Assembly (NCBI RefSeq): GCF_947631165.1
Contig: NZ_CANRKH010000011.1
Location: 22,826-86,825 of the forward strand
From: an uncultured Dysosmobacter sp.
Lineage (GTDB): Bacteria > Bacillota > Clostridia > Oscillospirales > Oscillospiraceae
Direction: 5' to 3'
Length of the DNA stretch: 64,000 nucleotides
Numbering within the stretch: the stretch's first letter is position 1; the number at the start of each line of letters is the position of its first letter. The notes under the pieces are model-generated. The model was not told the DNA's origin. It made no database searches and saw only the letters and a list, made by a program, of their open reading frames with translations. Shown piece by piece: positions 8,394 through 16,090 of the stretch. Both the position numbers and the translations under genes were made by a program.

Positions 8394-8834
8394 ATGGCTT
8401 ATTCCGACCGCGAGCTGCTGGCCCGGCTGATCCAGTGCGAGGCGGGCGGCGAGGGGGAGACCGGCATGAAGGCGGTGGCGGGTGTGGTGATGAACCGAGT
8501 CCACGCCACGGGCGGAGAATACGCCCGGATTGGCCAGGGCAGTATCCGCAAGATCATTTTCCAGCCCTACCAGTTTGTCTGCGCCAGCGAGACAGAGGGC
8601 GGCGCCTACAACCCCCAGAACATCTACAACATGCGGCCTGAGCAGATCCACTACGACATCGCCGACTGGGCCATCGCAGGCAACCGCATCCCGGATGTGG
8701 CGGAATCCCTGTGGTTCTACAATCCCTTTGGCCCTCAGTGCCGGTCCCGCTTCCCGTCGGATGTGGGATACTGGCAGACCCGCATCGGCGACCACTGCTT
8801 TTATAATCCAACAAACGCGTATTACAAGACTTGA
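8394..8834 (+). CDS. cwlJ: Spore cortex-lytic cell wall hydrolase (CwlJ/SleB family)
   Basis: A 146-residue Hydrolase_2 (SleB/CwlJ) catalytic domain with the conserved CEAGGEGETGMKAVAGVVMN block holding the active-site glutamate, and the PYQFVC and FYNP motifs. It has no signal peptide and no peptidoglycan-binding domain, which matches CwlJ rather than SleB. CwlJ sits on the spore coat/cortex and degrades cortex peptidoglycan in germination. The next gene is gerQ, which in Bacillus subtilis is needed for CwlJ localisation and is its chromosomal neighbour. AAGGAGGG precedes the ATG. Confidence 0.9.
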   Translation: MAYSDRELLARLIQCEAGGEGETGMKAVAGVVMNRVHATGGEYARIGQGSIRKIIFQPYQFVCASETEGGAYNPQNIYNMRPEQIHYDIADWAIAGNRIPDVAESLWFYNPFGPQCRSRFPSDVGYWQTRIGDHCFYNPTNAYYKT

Positions 8835-8842
8835 GAGGTGCT

Positions 8843-9448
8843 ATGATGGTACAGTATTCGAATACTTACACGCCCGCGCGGACCCTCAACGGCCGCCCCC
8901 TGACTCAGATGGACTGGGCGGCGGAGATCACCGCAGACCAGGACGGCCAGCCCCGCGCCGCCTCCGACACAGGTATGGGCGGCATGACCAGCACGCCCGG
9001 CGGTCTGTCCGCCGGTGCGGCAGGGCAGTCCACAGACATGATGAGGCAGTCCGGCGGCATGGCCCAGTCCGGCGGCATGACGGCCCCCAACGGCCGTCTG
9101 TTCCAAAACGGCGGAGAGCTGGACATGAAGACCGGCCTGCCGGATGAGGTGATCCAGGCCCCCACCACCGTGGATGAGGCTTACCGGGGTTCCTTAAAGG
9201 CCATGCTGGCCCGAAACGTGGGCAACTATGTGGTAGCCACCTTCCTGGTGGGAACTCAGGGGACCGTGGCCTGGGAGGGCATCCTGTATGACGTGGGCAA
9301 CGACTTTGTGACCATTTACCAGGAGGCGAGGGAGCGGTATATCGTCATCGATATCTATTCTCTCAAATATATTGAGTTTTATGATACCCGCCGCCGGGAG
9401 CTGTGCGAGTCCATGATGCGGCAAAACGGCTGGCAGAACAATTTTTGA
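8843..9448 (+). CDS. gerQ: Spore coat protein GerQ
   Basis: A ~201-residue protein. The N-terminal half is low complexity (Gly, Met, Ser, Thr; GGM repeats between about residues 45 and 90). The C-terminal ~85 residues are the conserved Spore_GerQ domain (DEAYRGSLKAMLARNVGNYV, then YDVGNDFVTIYQE and IVIDIYSLKYIEFY). GerQ is a coat protein cross-linked late in sporulation and required for CwlJ-dependent germination. Pairing with cwlJ 8 bp upstream supports both names. The ATG at 8843 follows GAGAGGTG; the next codon at 8846 is also ATG. The N-terminus is the least certain part. Confidence 0.9.
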   Translation: MMVQYSNTYTPARTLNGRPLTQMDWAAEITADQDGQPRAASDTGMGGMTSTPGGLSAGAAGQSTDMMRQSGGMAQSGGMTAPNGRLFQNGGELDMKTGLPDEVIQAPTTVDEAYRGSLKAMLARNVGNYVVATFLVGTQGTVAWEGILYDVGNDFVTIYQEARERYIVIDIYSLKYIEFYDTRRRELCESMMRQNGWQNNF

Positions 9449-9459
9449 TATCTTTGAAA

Positions 9460-9490
9460 AAGACGGCCGCCTGAAAGGGCGGCCGTCTTA
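9460..9490 (+). terminator. Hairpin after gerQ
   Basis: AAGACGGCCGCC and its complement around TGAAAG; weak T tract (CTTACTT). Confidence 0.6.
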
Positions 9491-9509
9491 CTTGGCGGGG
9501 AATCGGGCA

Positions 9510-9660
9510 TTGCGGAAAGGGGCGGACTGTGATATAGTCAACATAGTTGAAAAGGAGCAGGTCCCTTTTCAATTGACGGGCCAATGGCCCGCCGGCGCGC
9601 AAGGCGCGCTGCCCTTTGCCTGCTGAGGGTAAGATCCGGATATTACAAATGATAAAGGAG
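9510..9660 (+). promoter_or_regulatory. Promoter and structured leader of the nitroreductase gene
   Basis: TTGCGG (9510-9515), 17-bp spacer, TATAGT (9533-9538). About 120 bases of leader follow with three successive inverted repeats: GAAAAGG/CCTTTTC, CGGGCCAATGGCCCG and GCGCGCAAGGCGCGC. I do not recognise a riboswitch class. It may be a regulatory leader or a fragment of the hairpin-rich intergenic repeats seen elsewhere in the window. Confidence 0.5.
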
Positions 9661-9668
9661 ATCGTGTT

Positions 9669-10181
9669 ATGGATTTTGCAAAGCTGTCCGCGGAGCGGTA
9701 TTCCCTCCGCAAATTCAGTGACCGGCCTGTGGAGGAGGAGAAGCTGGCCTTGGTCCTGGAGGCGGGCCGCAGCGCCCCTACCGCCCACAACAACCAGCCC
9801 CAGCGCATCTTCGTGCTGCGTTCGCCGGAGGCCATGGAGAAGGCCGACGGCTGCACCAGCATGCACTTTCATCCGCCGGTGATGCTGGTGGCGGCCTATG
9901 ACCCCGCCGCGGCCTGGGTCCGGGAGCACGACGGCAAAAACCACGGCGAGATCGACGCCGCCATCGCCGTGACCCAGATGATGCTCCAGGCGGCGGACCT
10001 GGGCCTGGGCACCACCTACATCGGTGTGTTTGAGCCGGAGAAGCTGCTGGCGGCCTTCCCGGAGATGGCGGGCCTGACGCCCATTGCCATGCTGCCCCTG
10101 GGCTACCCGGCGGAGGATGCCCATCCCTCCCGGCGCCACACGGTCCGCAAGCCCATGGAGGAGCTGGTAAAGGTCCTGTAA
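9669..10181 (+). CDS. Nitroreductase family protein
   Basis: A 170-residue FMN-dependent nitroreductase-fold protein. The N-terminus (RYSLRKFSDRPVEEEKL) and the AGRSAPTAHNNQPQRIFVL segment form the FMN-binding signature; LGLGTTYIG and PLGYPAE complete the family pattern. It is shorter than classic NfsA/NfsB enzymes, which is common in Clostridia. The physiological substrate is unknown. AAAGGAG lies upstream of the ATG. The TAA stop forms the first base of a 170-bp intergenic repeat. Confidence 0.88.
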   Translation: MDFAKLSAERYSLRKFSDRPVEEEKLALVLEAGRSAPTAHNNQPQRIFVLRSPEAMEKADGCTSMHFHPPVMLVAAYDPAAAWVREHDGKNHGEIDAAIAVTQMMLQAADLGLGTTYIGVFEPEKLLAAFPEMAGLTPIAMLPLGYPAEDAHPSRRHTVRKPMEELVKVL

Positions 10182-10350
10182 TACTGTTTCTTTGAAAAAA
10201 ACTTTAAAAAGTTTTTTATCACGGCGCAATGCGCCGCAGCGCCTACGGCACACAAGAAAAGTATTGACAACATTCTTGGGCGGCTACGCCGCCAGACCGC
10301 TTACAGCGGCCTCGATAAAGCGATTAAATCGTTTTATCGAGAATTAGTAT
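10181..10350. repeat. Dispersed hairpin-chain repeat, copy 1
   Basis: A 170-bp intergenic element beginning ATACTGTTTC and ending TTAGTAT. It contains in order an AACTTTAAAAAGTT hairpin, a GCGCAATGCGC hairpin, a GGCGGCTACGCCGCC hairpin, a CCGCTTACAGCGG hairpin and an AT-rich hairpin around AAATCGTTTTAT. The same order recurs at 17124-17294; reduced forms are at 39717-39765 and 46468-46542. Confidence 0.8.
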
Positions 10351-10445
10351 AAAAGAGAAATGCAGGCAGCTCGCGGGACGTTTTCGTGCCATGCCCGCCG
10401 TCCTTTCGCGGAGATGCACCTCGCACCTGTCCCATGAAAAACAGA

Positions 10446-10480
10446 GGGAGACCGCCCACAGGCGGTCTCCCGTTATTTTT
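10446..10480 (+). terminator. Intrinsic terminator downstream of nitroreductase
   Basis: GGGAGACCGCC, loop CACA, complementary arm, then GTTATTTTT. It lies beyond the repeat element, so the element is probably transcribed. Confidence 0.75.
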
Positions 10481-10643
10481 AGGGAACCTCTGATTAAATC
10501 GGGATGTGCGGATTGGCAGGCAGTTTTTTTGCCTGCCAAGAAAGAAAAGTGCAGGAATCCTGACGGATTTCAAACTTTTCTGACGCAGTTCAGGCGGAAA
10601 AATGTTGCCGAGACGTGCGTCACGATTTAATCAGAGGTTCCCT
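10481..10643. mobile_element. 163-bp MITE-like element with perfect terminal inverted repeats
   Basis: The left end AGGGAACCTCTGATTAAATC (10481 onward) and the right end (10623-10643) are perfect inverted complements over 21 bp. If the termini are taken as GGGAACC, a TA dinucleotide flanks both sides, as a TA target duplication would leave. There is no coding capacity; inside is a GGCAGGC/GCCTGCC hairpin with a T-rich loop. It is probably a non-autonomous element mobilised in trans. Confidence 0.75.
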
Positions 10644-10652
10644 AGATATCCT

Positions 10653-12038
10653 TTACCGTCTCCGGCGGCCCCGATAATTGCTCCGGCTGCTGCGGCCCAC
10701 GCTGCGGCCGTAGCGGTAGCGCCGGCGGCTGAACAGCAGCTTCCAGACCAGGAAGGCCAGGAGCAGTACTGCCAGTACCACCAGGGCGACCCGGACGCTG
10801 GTCTTGGCGAAGAACAGCTTCACATCCCGCCAGAAGGTCAGCAGCTTGCTGGCTTCCACATCGTTGGCGGCCAGCAGGTCCACGGTGGCGTAGACCGTGT
10901 CGTTATAGCTCAGCTCCAGGGTCCCCAGCTTCTGGCCCGCCGTGACAGGAGCTTCCACCGTCTCCTGGTCCAGCGTGACCTTTTGGCTCAGATTCTCCGG
11001 CGAGAGGACCCGGGGCATCAGCACTTCCTTTTCCCCGGCGGTCTCCGCCAGTACATGGTCGATCTTGGAGAGGGACACCGGCACCTCCTGCACGGCCACG
11101 CCCTTCTCTATCACAGTCTGGTAGGAAAAGCTGTCGAAGGCCCAGTTGAAGAGCAGATTGGTGTCGTAAAAGCTGTATGTCCGGATCTCGTTGTTCTCCA
11201 GCGTGACCCGGTCGCCGCCCAGCACCACGCTGATGAAGCTGAGGCTGCCCCGGGTCGCGGAGGATACCAGGCAGTGGCCCGCCTCACTGGTGGAGCCGGT
11301 CTTGATGCCGTGGGCGTCGCTGTTGAGATAGCCCCGGGAATACCAGGAGCCGATGAGGTAGTTGGTGGTGTGGAGCGTCCGGGCCTCACTGAGATTGGTG
11401 GCGGGGATGGTGGCGGTAGCGGTGTCGCACAAGCTCATAAAGACGTCGTGTTTCATGGCCTCCCGGACGATGAGGTACAGGTCCCAGGCGGAGGTGTAGT
11501 GCTGGCTGTCGTGCAGGCCGGTGGTATTGACGAAGTGGGTGTTGACGCAGCCCAGCAGGGCGGCCTTCTCGTTCATGGCGTCCACAAAGGCGGCCACGGA
11601 GCCGGAGACCGCCTCCGCCAGCACATCGCAGGCCTCATTGGCGGAGACCACCAGCATACAGGTGAGATACTGGGCCGCCGTCATGGTCTCGCCTTCCTTG
11701 ATGTTGGCGGTGCTGCCGTCGCTGGACAGGCCGGTGTGCAGGGCGGTGTAGGAGGCGGTCAGGGGCTCGTCCAGGGACAGCCTGCCCTCATCCACCGCCT
11801 CCAGCACCAGCAGGGCGGTCATGATTTTAGTGAGGCTGGCGGGGTACAGCTCCTGATGCTCATTTTTGGCGTAGACCGGCAGACCGGTGTTGGCGTCCAC
11901 CAGCAGCGCCGCTTTGCAGGAGATCTCCGGGTCCTGAGGCAGCTCCGGCGGATCGTCCGCCAGGGCGCAGGGGGCGGCAAACAGGCTCATGACCAGAGCG
12001 GCCAGTAAAAAAACCGATAAAAAGCGTTTTGTTTTCAT
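10653..12038 (-). CDS. D-alanyl-D-alanine carboxypeptidase (DacF/PBP5-like)
   Basis: A 461-residue S11-family peptidase that trims the terminal D-Ala from peptidoglycan stem peptides. A signal peptide covers residues 1-27. The three active-site motifs are SLTK (S68), SAN (in VVSANEACDVL) and KTG (in HGIKTGSTSEAG). A PBP5 C-terminal domain follows (about 300-385). The end has a transmembrane helix (LVVLAVLLLAFLVWKLLF) and a very basic Arg/Tyr/Gly tail, so it is membrane-anchored through a helix instead of the usual amphipathic segment. GGGAGAAG supports the ATG at 12038. In this spore former it could be vegetative or the cortex-modifying DacF; the sequence alone does not settle that. Confidence 0.9.
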   Translation of the reverse strand: MKTKRFLSVFLLAALVMSLFAAPCALADDPPELPQDPEISCKAALLVDANTGLPVYAKNEHQELYPASLTKIMTALLVLEAVDEGRLSLDEPLTASYTALHTGLSSDGSTANIKEGETMTAAQYLTCMLVVSANEACDVLAEAVSGSVAAFVDAMNEKAALLGCVNTHFVNTTGLHDSQHYTSAWDLYLIVREAMKHDVFMSLCDTATATIPATNLSEARTLHTTNYLIGSWYSRGYLNSDAHGIKTGSTSEAGHCLVSSATRGSLSFISVVLGGDRVTLENNEIRTYSFYDTNLLFNWAFDSFSYQTVIEKGVAVQEVPVSLSKIDHVLAETAGEKEVLMPRVLSPENLSQKVTLDQETVEAPVTAGQKLGTLELSYNDTVYATVDLLAANDVEASKLLTFWRDVKLFFAKTSVRVALVVLAVLLLAFLVWKLLFSRRRYRYGRSVGRSSRSNYRGRRRR

Positions 12039-12155
12039 GTTCTTCTCCCGCAATCTATGCTATAATGGTAAAACAATGGAGTGTGTCCATGTCAAAATGC
12101 GTGGTGTTTCGACAATTATCTATTAGTATATCAAAAAAACCATGGGAGTTCAACC

Positions 12156-12536
12156 ATGAACGAGAAGGGAAAAATCGCTAAAATCGAATGGCTTCTTTTG
12201 GCGTCGACGGCGCTGTTTTTGTGTATTCTGATGGCGCTGTATTTCCGCGACCGGGCGGCCATGGAGCGCGGGGCGGTGGAGACCGACGTTCAGGTGCCCC
12301 AGGAGGAGCTGGTGCCGAAGCCGCTGCCGCCGGTGGACCTGAACACCGCCACAGCAGAGGAGCTGACAGCTCTGCCGGGCATCGGTGAGGAGCTGGCCGG
12401 GCGCATCGTGGCATATCGGGAGGAGCACGGACCCTTTGAAACGCCGGAGGAGATCATGAACGTCTCCGGCATCGGCGAGAGCAAATTCGCCGACTTGAAA
12501 GAGCATATCACAGTGAATGGAGAAGAGACGTCATGA
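12156..12536 (+). CDS. Membrane-anchored helix-hairpin-helix protein (ComEA-like)
   Basis: A 126-residue protein with an N-terminal transmembrane helix (residues ~11-30), a Pro/Glu-rich linker, and a C-terminal tandem helix-hairpin-helix domain (NTATAEELTALPGIGEELAG, then VSGIGESKFADL). The HhH part is that of ComEA, the DNA receptor in competence, but the SLBB domain of full-length ComEA is missing, so DNA binding at the membrane surface is the safe conclusion. The start at 12156 follows GGGAG. Its stop overlaps the response regulator start (ATGA), so it heads a four-gene operon. Confidence 0.8.
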   Translation: MNEKGKIAKIEWLLLASTALFLCILMALYFRDRAAMERGAVETDVQVPQEELVPKPLPPVDLNTATAEELTALPGIGEELAGRIVAYREEHGPFETPEEIMNVSGIGESKFADLKEHITVNGEETS

Positions 12537-13210
12537 AGATCCTGGTGGTGGACGATGAGCGGACCCTGGTGAAGGGGATGAAATTCAACCTGGAAAACGA
12601 AGGCTACCAGGTGGAATGCGCCTATGACGGCGCGGCGGCGGTGGAGCTGGCCCGGAACGAGAAATTCGACCTGCTGATTTTGGATGTGATGATGCCGGAG
12701 CTGGATGGACTGGAGGCGTGCATGCGCATTCGGGAGTTTTCCAACGTCCCCATCATCATGCTGACCGCCAAAAGCGAGGACGCGGACAAGCTGATGGGCT
12801 TTGAGTGCGGCGCCGACGACTATCTGACCAAGCCCTTCAACATCCTGGAGCTGAAGGCCCGGGTCCGGGCGCTGCTGCGGCGGGCCGCGGGGGTCCAGCG
12901 GAGCCAGGGCAGTCTGCTGACGGTGGGGGACCTGACCCTGAACACCGAGGAGCGGGTCGCCGTCCGGGATGGGAAAACGGTGGACCTGACCGCCAAGGAA
13001 TACGACCTGATCGAGCTGCTGATGCGGAATCCCCGGCGGGTGTACAGCCGGGAAAATCTGATGAACGTGGTGTGGGGCTATTCCTACGGCGGGGATTACC
13101 GCACGGTGGACGTCCATATCCGCCGCCTGCGGGAGAAGCTGGAAAAAAATCCGGCGGAGCCGGACCACATCATGACCAAGTGGGGAGTGGGGTACTATTT
13201 TAAAGGATAG
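12533..13210 (+). CDS. OmpR-family response regulator
   Basis: A 225-residue two-component regulator. The receiver domain (1-115) has the acidic DDE at residues 7-9, phospho-acceptor D51 in LLILDVMMPELDG, and K in YLTKPF. The C-terminal winged helix (about 130-225) has LTAKEYDLIELLMRNP and the recognition region VDVHIRRLREKLE. It is encoded between the HhH protein and its partner kinase with overlapping ends. The target genes are unknown; the downstream GerMN lipoprotein suggests an envelope or sporulation role. Confidence 0.95.
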   Translation: MKILVVDDERTLVKGMKFNLENEGYQVECAYDGAAAVELARNEKFDLLILDVMMPELDGLEACMRIREFSNVPIIMLTAKSEDADKLMGFECGADDYLTKPFNILELKARVRALLRRAAGVQRSQGSLLTVGDLTLNTEERVAVRDGKTVDLTAKEYDLIELLMRNPRRVYSRENLMNVVWGYSYGGDYRTVDVHIRRLREKLEKNPAEPDHIMTKWGVGYYFKG

Positions 13211-13274
13211 GCAGAGGATCTGGAGCAGTCTCCGCGTCAAGTTCGGCCTGAGCTACATCAGCATCATCGCGGCG

Positions 13275-14621
13275 GTGCTGGTTCTGCTGAACACCTATCC
13301 GCTGCTGGTGTCGGAGGACATGGTGTTCCACTCCAAGGTGACGACGATGCAGAGCAACGTCTCCGTGATGGTGTATTCCCTGTCAGGATTGGACAGGCTG
13401 AATGAGGAGAACGTGGCGGCGGCCATGGCGGTGGTGGAGGAGACCGGCCTGTCCCGCATCCTGGTGACGGACGCAGAGGGAAAGGTCTTGTACGACACCC
13501 GGGAGACCGGCAGCACCGTGGGCAAATATGTGTTTTTTTCCGAGATCGTGTCGGCCCTGATGGGCAACGATGCCTCCTCCTGCGTCTATCGGAGCGGGGC
13601 CTTCCGCAGCCGCGCGTCCTCGCCGGTGCTGTATCAGAACCGGATCATCGGGGCGGTATACGCCTATGAATACGACACGGCCCAGGCGGCCCTTCTGGAG
13701 GGCCTGCAGGTCAATCTGCTGAAGCTGTCCGCCGTCATCGGGGCGGTGGTGCTGGGATTGAGCCTGCTGCTGTCCATGGCCTTGACCCGGAAGATCAGCC
13801 GCCTTCTGACGGCCATCCGCCGGGTGCGGGAGGGCGCATACAGCCACCGGGCGCGGATCGGAGGACACGACGAGATCGCCCAGATCGGCCAGGAGTTCAA
13901 CAGCCTGACGGACCGGCTCCAGACCACGGAGGATCTCCGCCGCCGCTTCGTGTCTGACGCCTCCCACGAGCTGAAAACGCCGCTGGCGGCCATCCGGCTG
14001 CTGACGGACTCCATTTTGCAGACCGACAACATCGACCCCGCTACGACCCGGGAGTTCGTGGCGGACATCGGACGGGAGGCCGAGCGGCTGACCCGCATCT
14101 CCGAGGACCTGCTGCGGCTGACCCGGCTGGACAGCGGTGTGCTGGACCCGGCCACGGCGGTGGAGGTGCTTCCGGTGCTGGAGCAGGTGATGCGGATGAT
14201 GAGCCTGGTGGCGCAGGAGAAGAACGTGGATCTGACCTATGACGCGGCGGAGGGCTGCGTGGTCCAGGCGACCCGGGACGAGATCCACCAGGTCATCTAC
14301 AATCTGGTGGACAATGCGGTGAAATACTCCGCCGGCGGTGCGGTGCAGGTCTCCCTTGGAACAGAGGGGGCGTGGGTGGCCCTGTCTGTGGCGGATAACG
14401 GTCCCGGCATCCCGGAGGAGGATCTGAGCCGTATTTTCGAGCGGTTCTACCGAGTCGACAAGGCCCGCTCCCGGGCCGCCGGAGGAACGGGCCTGGGATT
14501 GTCCATCGTCAGCGACACGGTGCGCCGCCGGGGCGGCACGGTGGAGGCGGTCAACCGGCCCCAGGGGGGCGCGGTGTTCACCGCCCGCTGGCCCCGGATG
14601 GAGGGAGGGGCGGCCCTATGA
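13275..14621 (+). CDS. Sensor histidine kinase
   Basis: At least 448 residues, with an extracytoplasmic sensor domain, TM2 (about 155-178), HAMP, the HisKA box (SDASHELKTPLAAIR) and an HATPase domain (DNAVKYS, DNGPGIPEEDL, GTGLGLSIV). The first ordinary start is the GTG at 13275, but it lies inside TM1. The frame is open upstream to 13176 and encodes RIWSSLRVKFGLSYISIIAA, clearly the rest of TM1 and its basic cytoplasmic flank. No ATG, GTG or TTG exists there. An ATT at 13197 or a CTG at 13248 may be used, or there is a sequence error. It partners the upstream response regulator. Confidence 0.9.
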   Translation: MLVLLNTYPLLVSEDMVFHSKVTTMQSNVSVMVYSLSGLDRLNEENVAAAMAVVEETGLSRILVTDAEGKVLYDTRETGSTVGKYVFFSEIVSALMGNDASSCVYRSGAFRSRASSPVLYQNRIIGAVYAYEYDTAQAALLEGLQVNLLKLSAVIGAVVLGLSLLLSMALTRKISRLLTAIRRVREGAYSHRARIGGHDEIAQIGQEFNSLTDRLQTTEDLRRRFVSDASHELKTPLAAIRLLTDSILQTDNIDPATTREFVADIGREAERLTRISEDLLRLTRLDSGVLDPATAVEVLPVLEQVMRMMSLVAQEKNVDLTYDAAEGCVVQATRDEIHQVIYNLVDNAVKYSAGGAVQVSLGTEGAWVALSVADNGPGIPEEDLSRIFERFYRVDKARSRAAGGTGLGLSIVSDTVRRRGGTVEAVNRPQGGAVFTARWPRMEGGAAL

Positions 14622-15535
14622 GACGATGTGCGGCGCTCCTTCTGTTCCTCCTGCTGCTGGCGGGATGTGCCGCCGCTGAAGCGGAGCGGGAGCAGGGAAC
14701 TGCCTATAAGCTGTATTTTCTGGAGACCGACCTGCGGCAGGCCGCCGGAGGCGGCGCACTGCGGGAGGAGACCGTTTACCTGCAGAATATGGAGGAGGCG
14801 GGAACGGTCCAGGTCGCGGAGGCACTGTTGGAGGCGCTGCTGGAGGGACCGGGGAGCGAGGACCTGGAGAGTGCCATCCCGGCGGGGACCAGCCTGCTGT
14901 CTTTGAAGATGGAGGGCAGCCAGGCGCTGGTGGACTTCTCGGCATCGTACAGCGCCCTGTCCGGCGTGTCGCTGACTCTGGCGGATTACGCCGTGACCCT
15001 GACGCTGACCCAGCTGCCGGAGATCGCCCGGGTCGGGATCACCGTCCGGGGACAGGAGCTGGCCTATCGGGACAAGCAGATCTTTTCCGCCCGGGATGTG
15101 CTGCTGGCGCCGCAGGGCGACGTGGTCAGTACTGTGCCAGTTACGCTGTATTTCCTGGACGAGGACGGATATTTGATAGGCGAGGAACGGATGCTGTCCC
15201 TGTACGAGGGCGACACCCAGGTCAGCGCCGTGGCCCAGGCTTTGGAGAACGGGCCGGAGAGCAAGAACCTGATCCCGGCGCAGCCGGAGGGCTTCCGGGT
15301 GAAGTCCGTGTGGCTGGAGGAGGATGTGTGCTATGTCAACCTGTCCTCCGCCCTGTGTGAGGAGCTGCCGCCGGAGGAGGCGGATCTGGCCACGGCGCTG
15401 GAGGCCCTGGCGCGGTCCCTGTGCTCTCTGGAGAGCGTCAGCGAGACCCAGTTCCTGGTGGACGGCGTGTTTGCCAGCCATTATGGCGGTATCGACGTGG
15501 CGGAGCCGTATCAATACGGCGAATACAGTGCATGA
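14618..15535 (+). CDS. GerMN-domain lipoprotein
   Basis: A 305-residue lipoprotein. The signal sequence ends with the lipobox LAGC at residues ~14-17. Two GerMN-type repeats follow: about 60-160 (VQVAEALLEALLEGPGSEDL, then ALVDFSASYS) and 195-295 (VSAVAQALENGPESKNL, then VCYVNLSSAL). GerM in Bacillus is a lipoprotein needed for sporulation and germination. Here the gene overlaps the kinase stop by 4 bases, so it is the last member of the HhH-RR-HK-GerMN operon. It may be the periplasmic-side partner of the kinase. Confidence 0.85.
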   Translation: MRRCAALLLFLLLLAGCAAAEAEREQGTAYKLYFLETDLRQAAGGGALREETVYLQNMEEAGTVQVAEALLEALLEGPGSEDLESAIPAGTSLLSLKMEGSQALVDFSASYSALSGVSLTLADYAVTLTLTQLPEIARVGITVRGQELAYRDKQIFSARDVLLAPQGDVVSTVPVTLYFLDEDGYLIGEERMLSLYEGDTQVSAVAQALENGPESKNLIPAQPEGFRVKSVWLEEDVCYVNLSSALCEELPPEEADLATALEALARSLCSLESVSETQFLVDGVFASHYGGIDVAEPYQYGEYSA

Positions 15536-15540
15536 TAACG

Positions 15541-15562
15541 GCGCGGGGCATCTGCCCCGCGC
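15541..15562. terminator. Hairpin between convergent GerMN and spmB genes
   Basis: GCGCGGGGCA and its complement with a short loop. There is no clear T tract, so termination efficiency is uncertain. Confidence 0.5.
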
Positions 15563-15571
15563 TGCTGCCGT

Positions 15572-16090
15572 CTATCCGAAGAACAGCCGCACCGCCAGGG
15601 CAGAGGCCAAAAAACCCGTCAGGTCTGCTGCCAGGGCGGCGGGAATGGTGTGGCGGGTCCGGTGGATGCCCGCCGAGCCGAAGTAGACGGCGATGGTATA
15701 GAAGGTGGTCTCAGTGCTGCCCAGCATCACGGCAGCCACCCGGCCCACGTAGCTGTCAGGTCCGTGGGTCATCATCAGGTCGCTGGCCACCGCCAGCGCG
15801 CCGCTGCCGGACACAGGCCGGATCAGCATCAGCGGCGTGGTCTCCGGCGGCACACCCAGGGCTTCCAGCACCGGCGCGCACAGGCCGGACAGCCACTCCA
15901 TGGCCCCAGAGGCCCGGAACATGCTCACCGCGGTCAGCAGCCCCACCAGGGCGGGAATGATCCGCAGAAGGACTGTCAGTCCCTCCTCCGCGCCGTGAGT
16001 CAGGGCGCTGTATACGTCCACACGGCGGCCCATGCCGTACACAGCCACGGCGGAGAGCAGCAGGGGAATCACTAGAGAGCTGAGATTCAC
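15572..16090 (-). CDS. spmB: Spore maturation protein SpmB
   Basis: A 172-residue membrane protein with four or five hydrophobic segments and the nucleoside-recognition (Gate) domain. Typical SpmB features are SALTHGAEEGLTVLLRIIPA, IRPVSGSGALAV and MLGSTETTFYTIAVYFG. SpmA and SpmB act together in spore core dehydration. The GTG at 16090 is chosen because it overlaps the spmA stop and has GGAGGCGGC upstream; an upstream extension to 16279 would run inside spmA in another frame. Length is normal for the family. Confidence 0.92.
   Translation of the reverse strand: MNLSSLVIPLLLSAVAVYGMGRRVDVYSALTHGAEEGLTVLLRIIPALVGLLTAVSMFRASGAMEWLSGLCAPVLEALGVPPETTPLMLIRPVSGSGALAVASDLMMTHGPDSYVGRVAAVMLGSTETTFYTIAVYFGSAGIHRTRHTIPAALAADLTGFLASALAVRLFFG

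Noticed and set aside
10602..12008. Plus-strand frame of 468 codons opposite the carboxypeptidase
   Set aside because: The minus strand has a signal peptide and the SLTK, SAN and KTG motifs; the plus frame is low-complexity antisense.
13383..14288. Long antisense frame in the histidine kinase
   Set aside because: The kinase motifs on the plus strand are unambiguous; the antisense frame is a codon-bias shadow.
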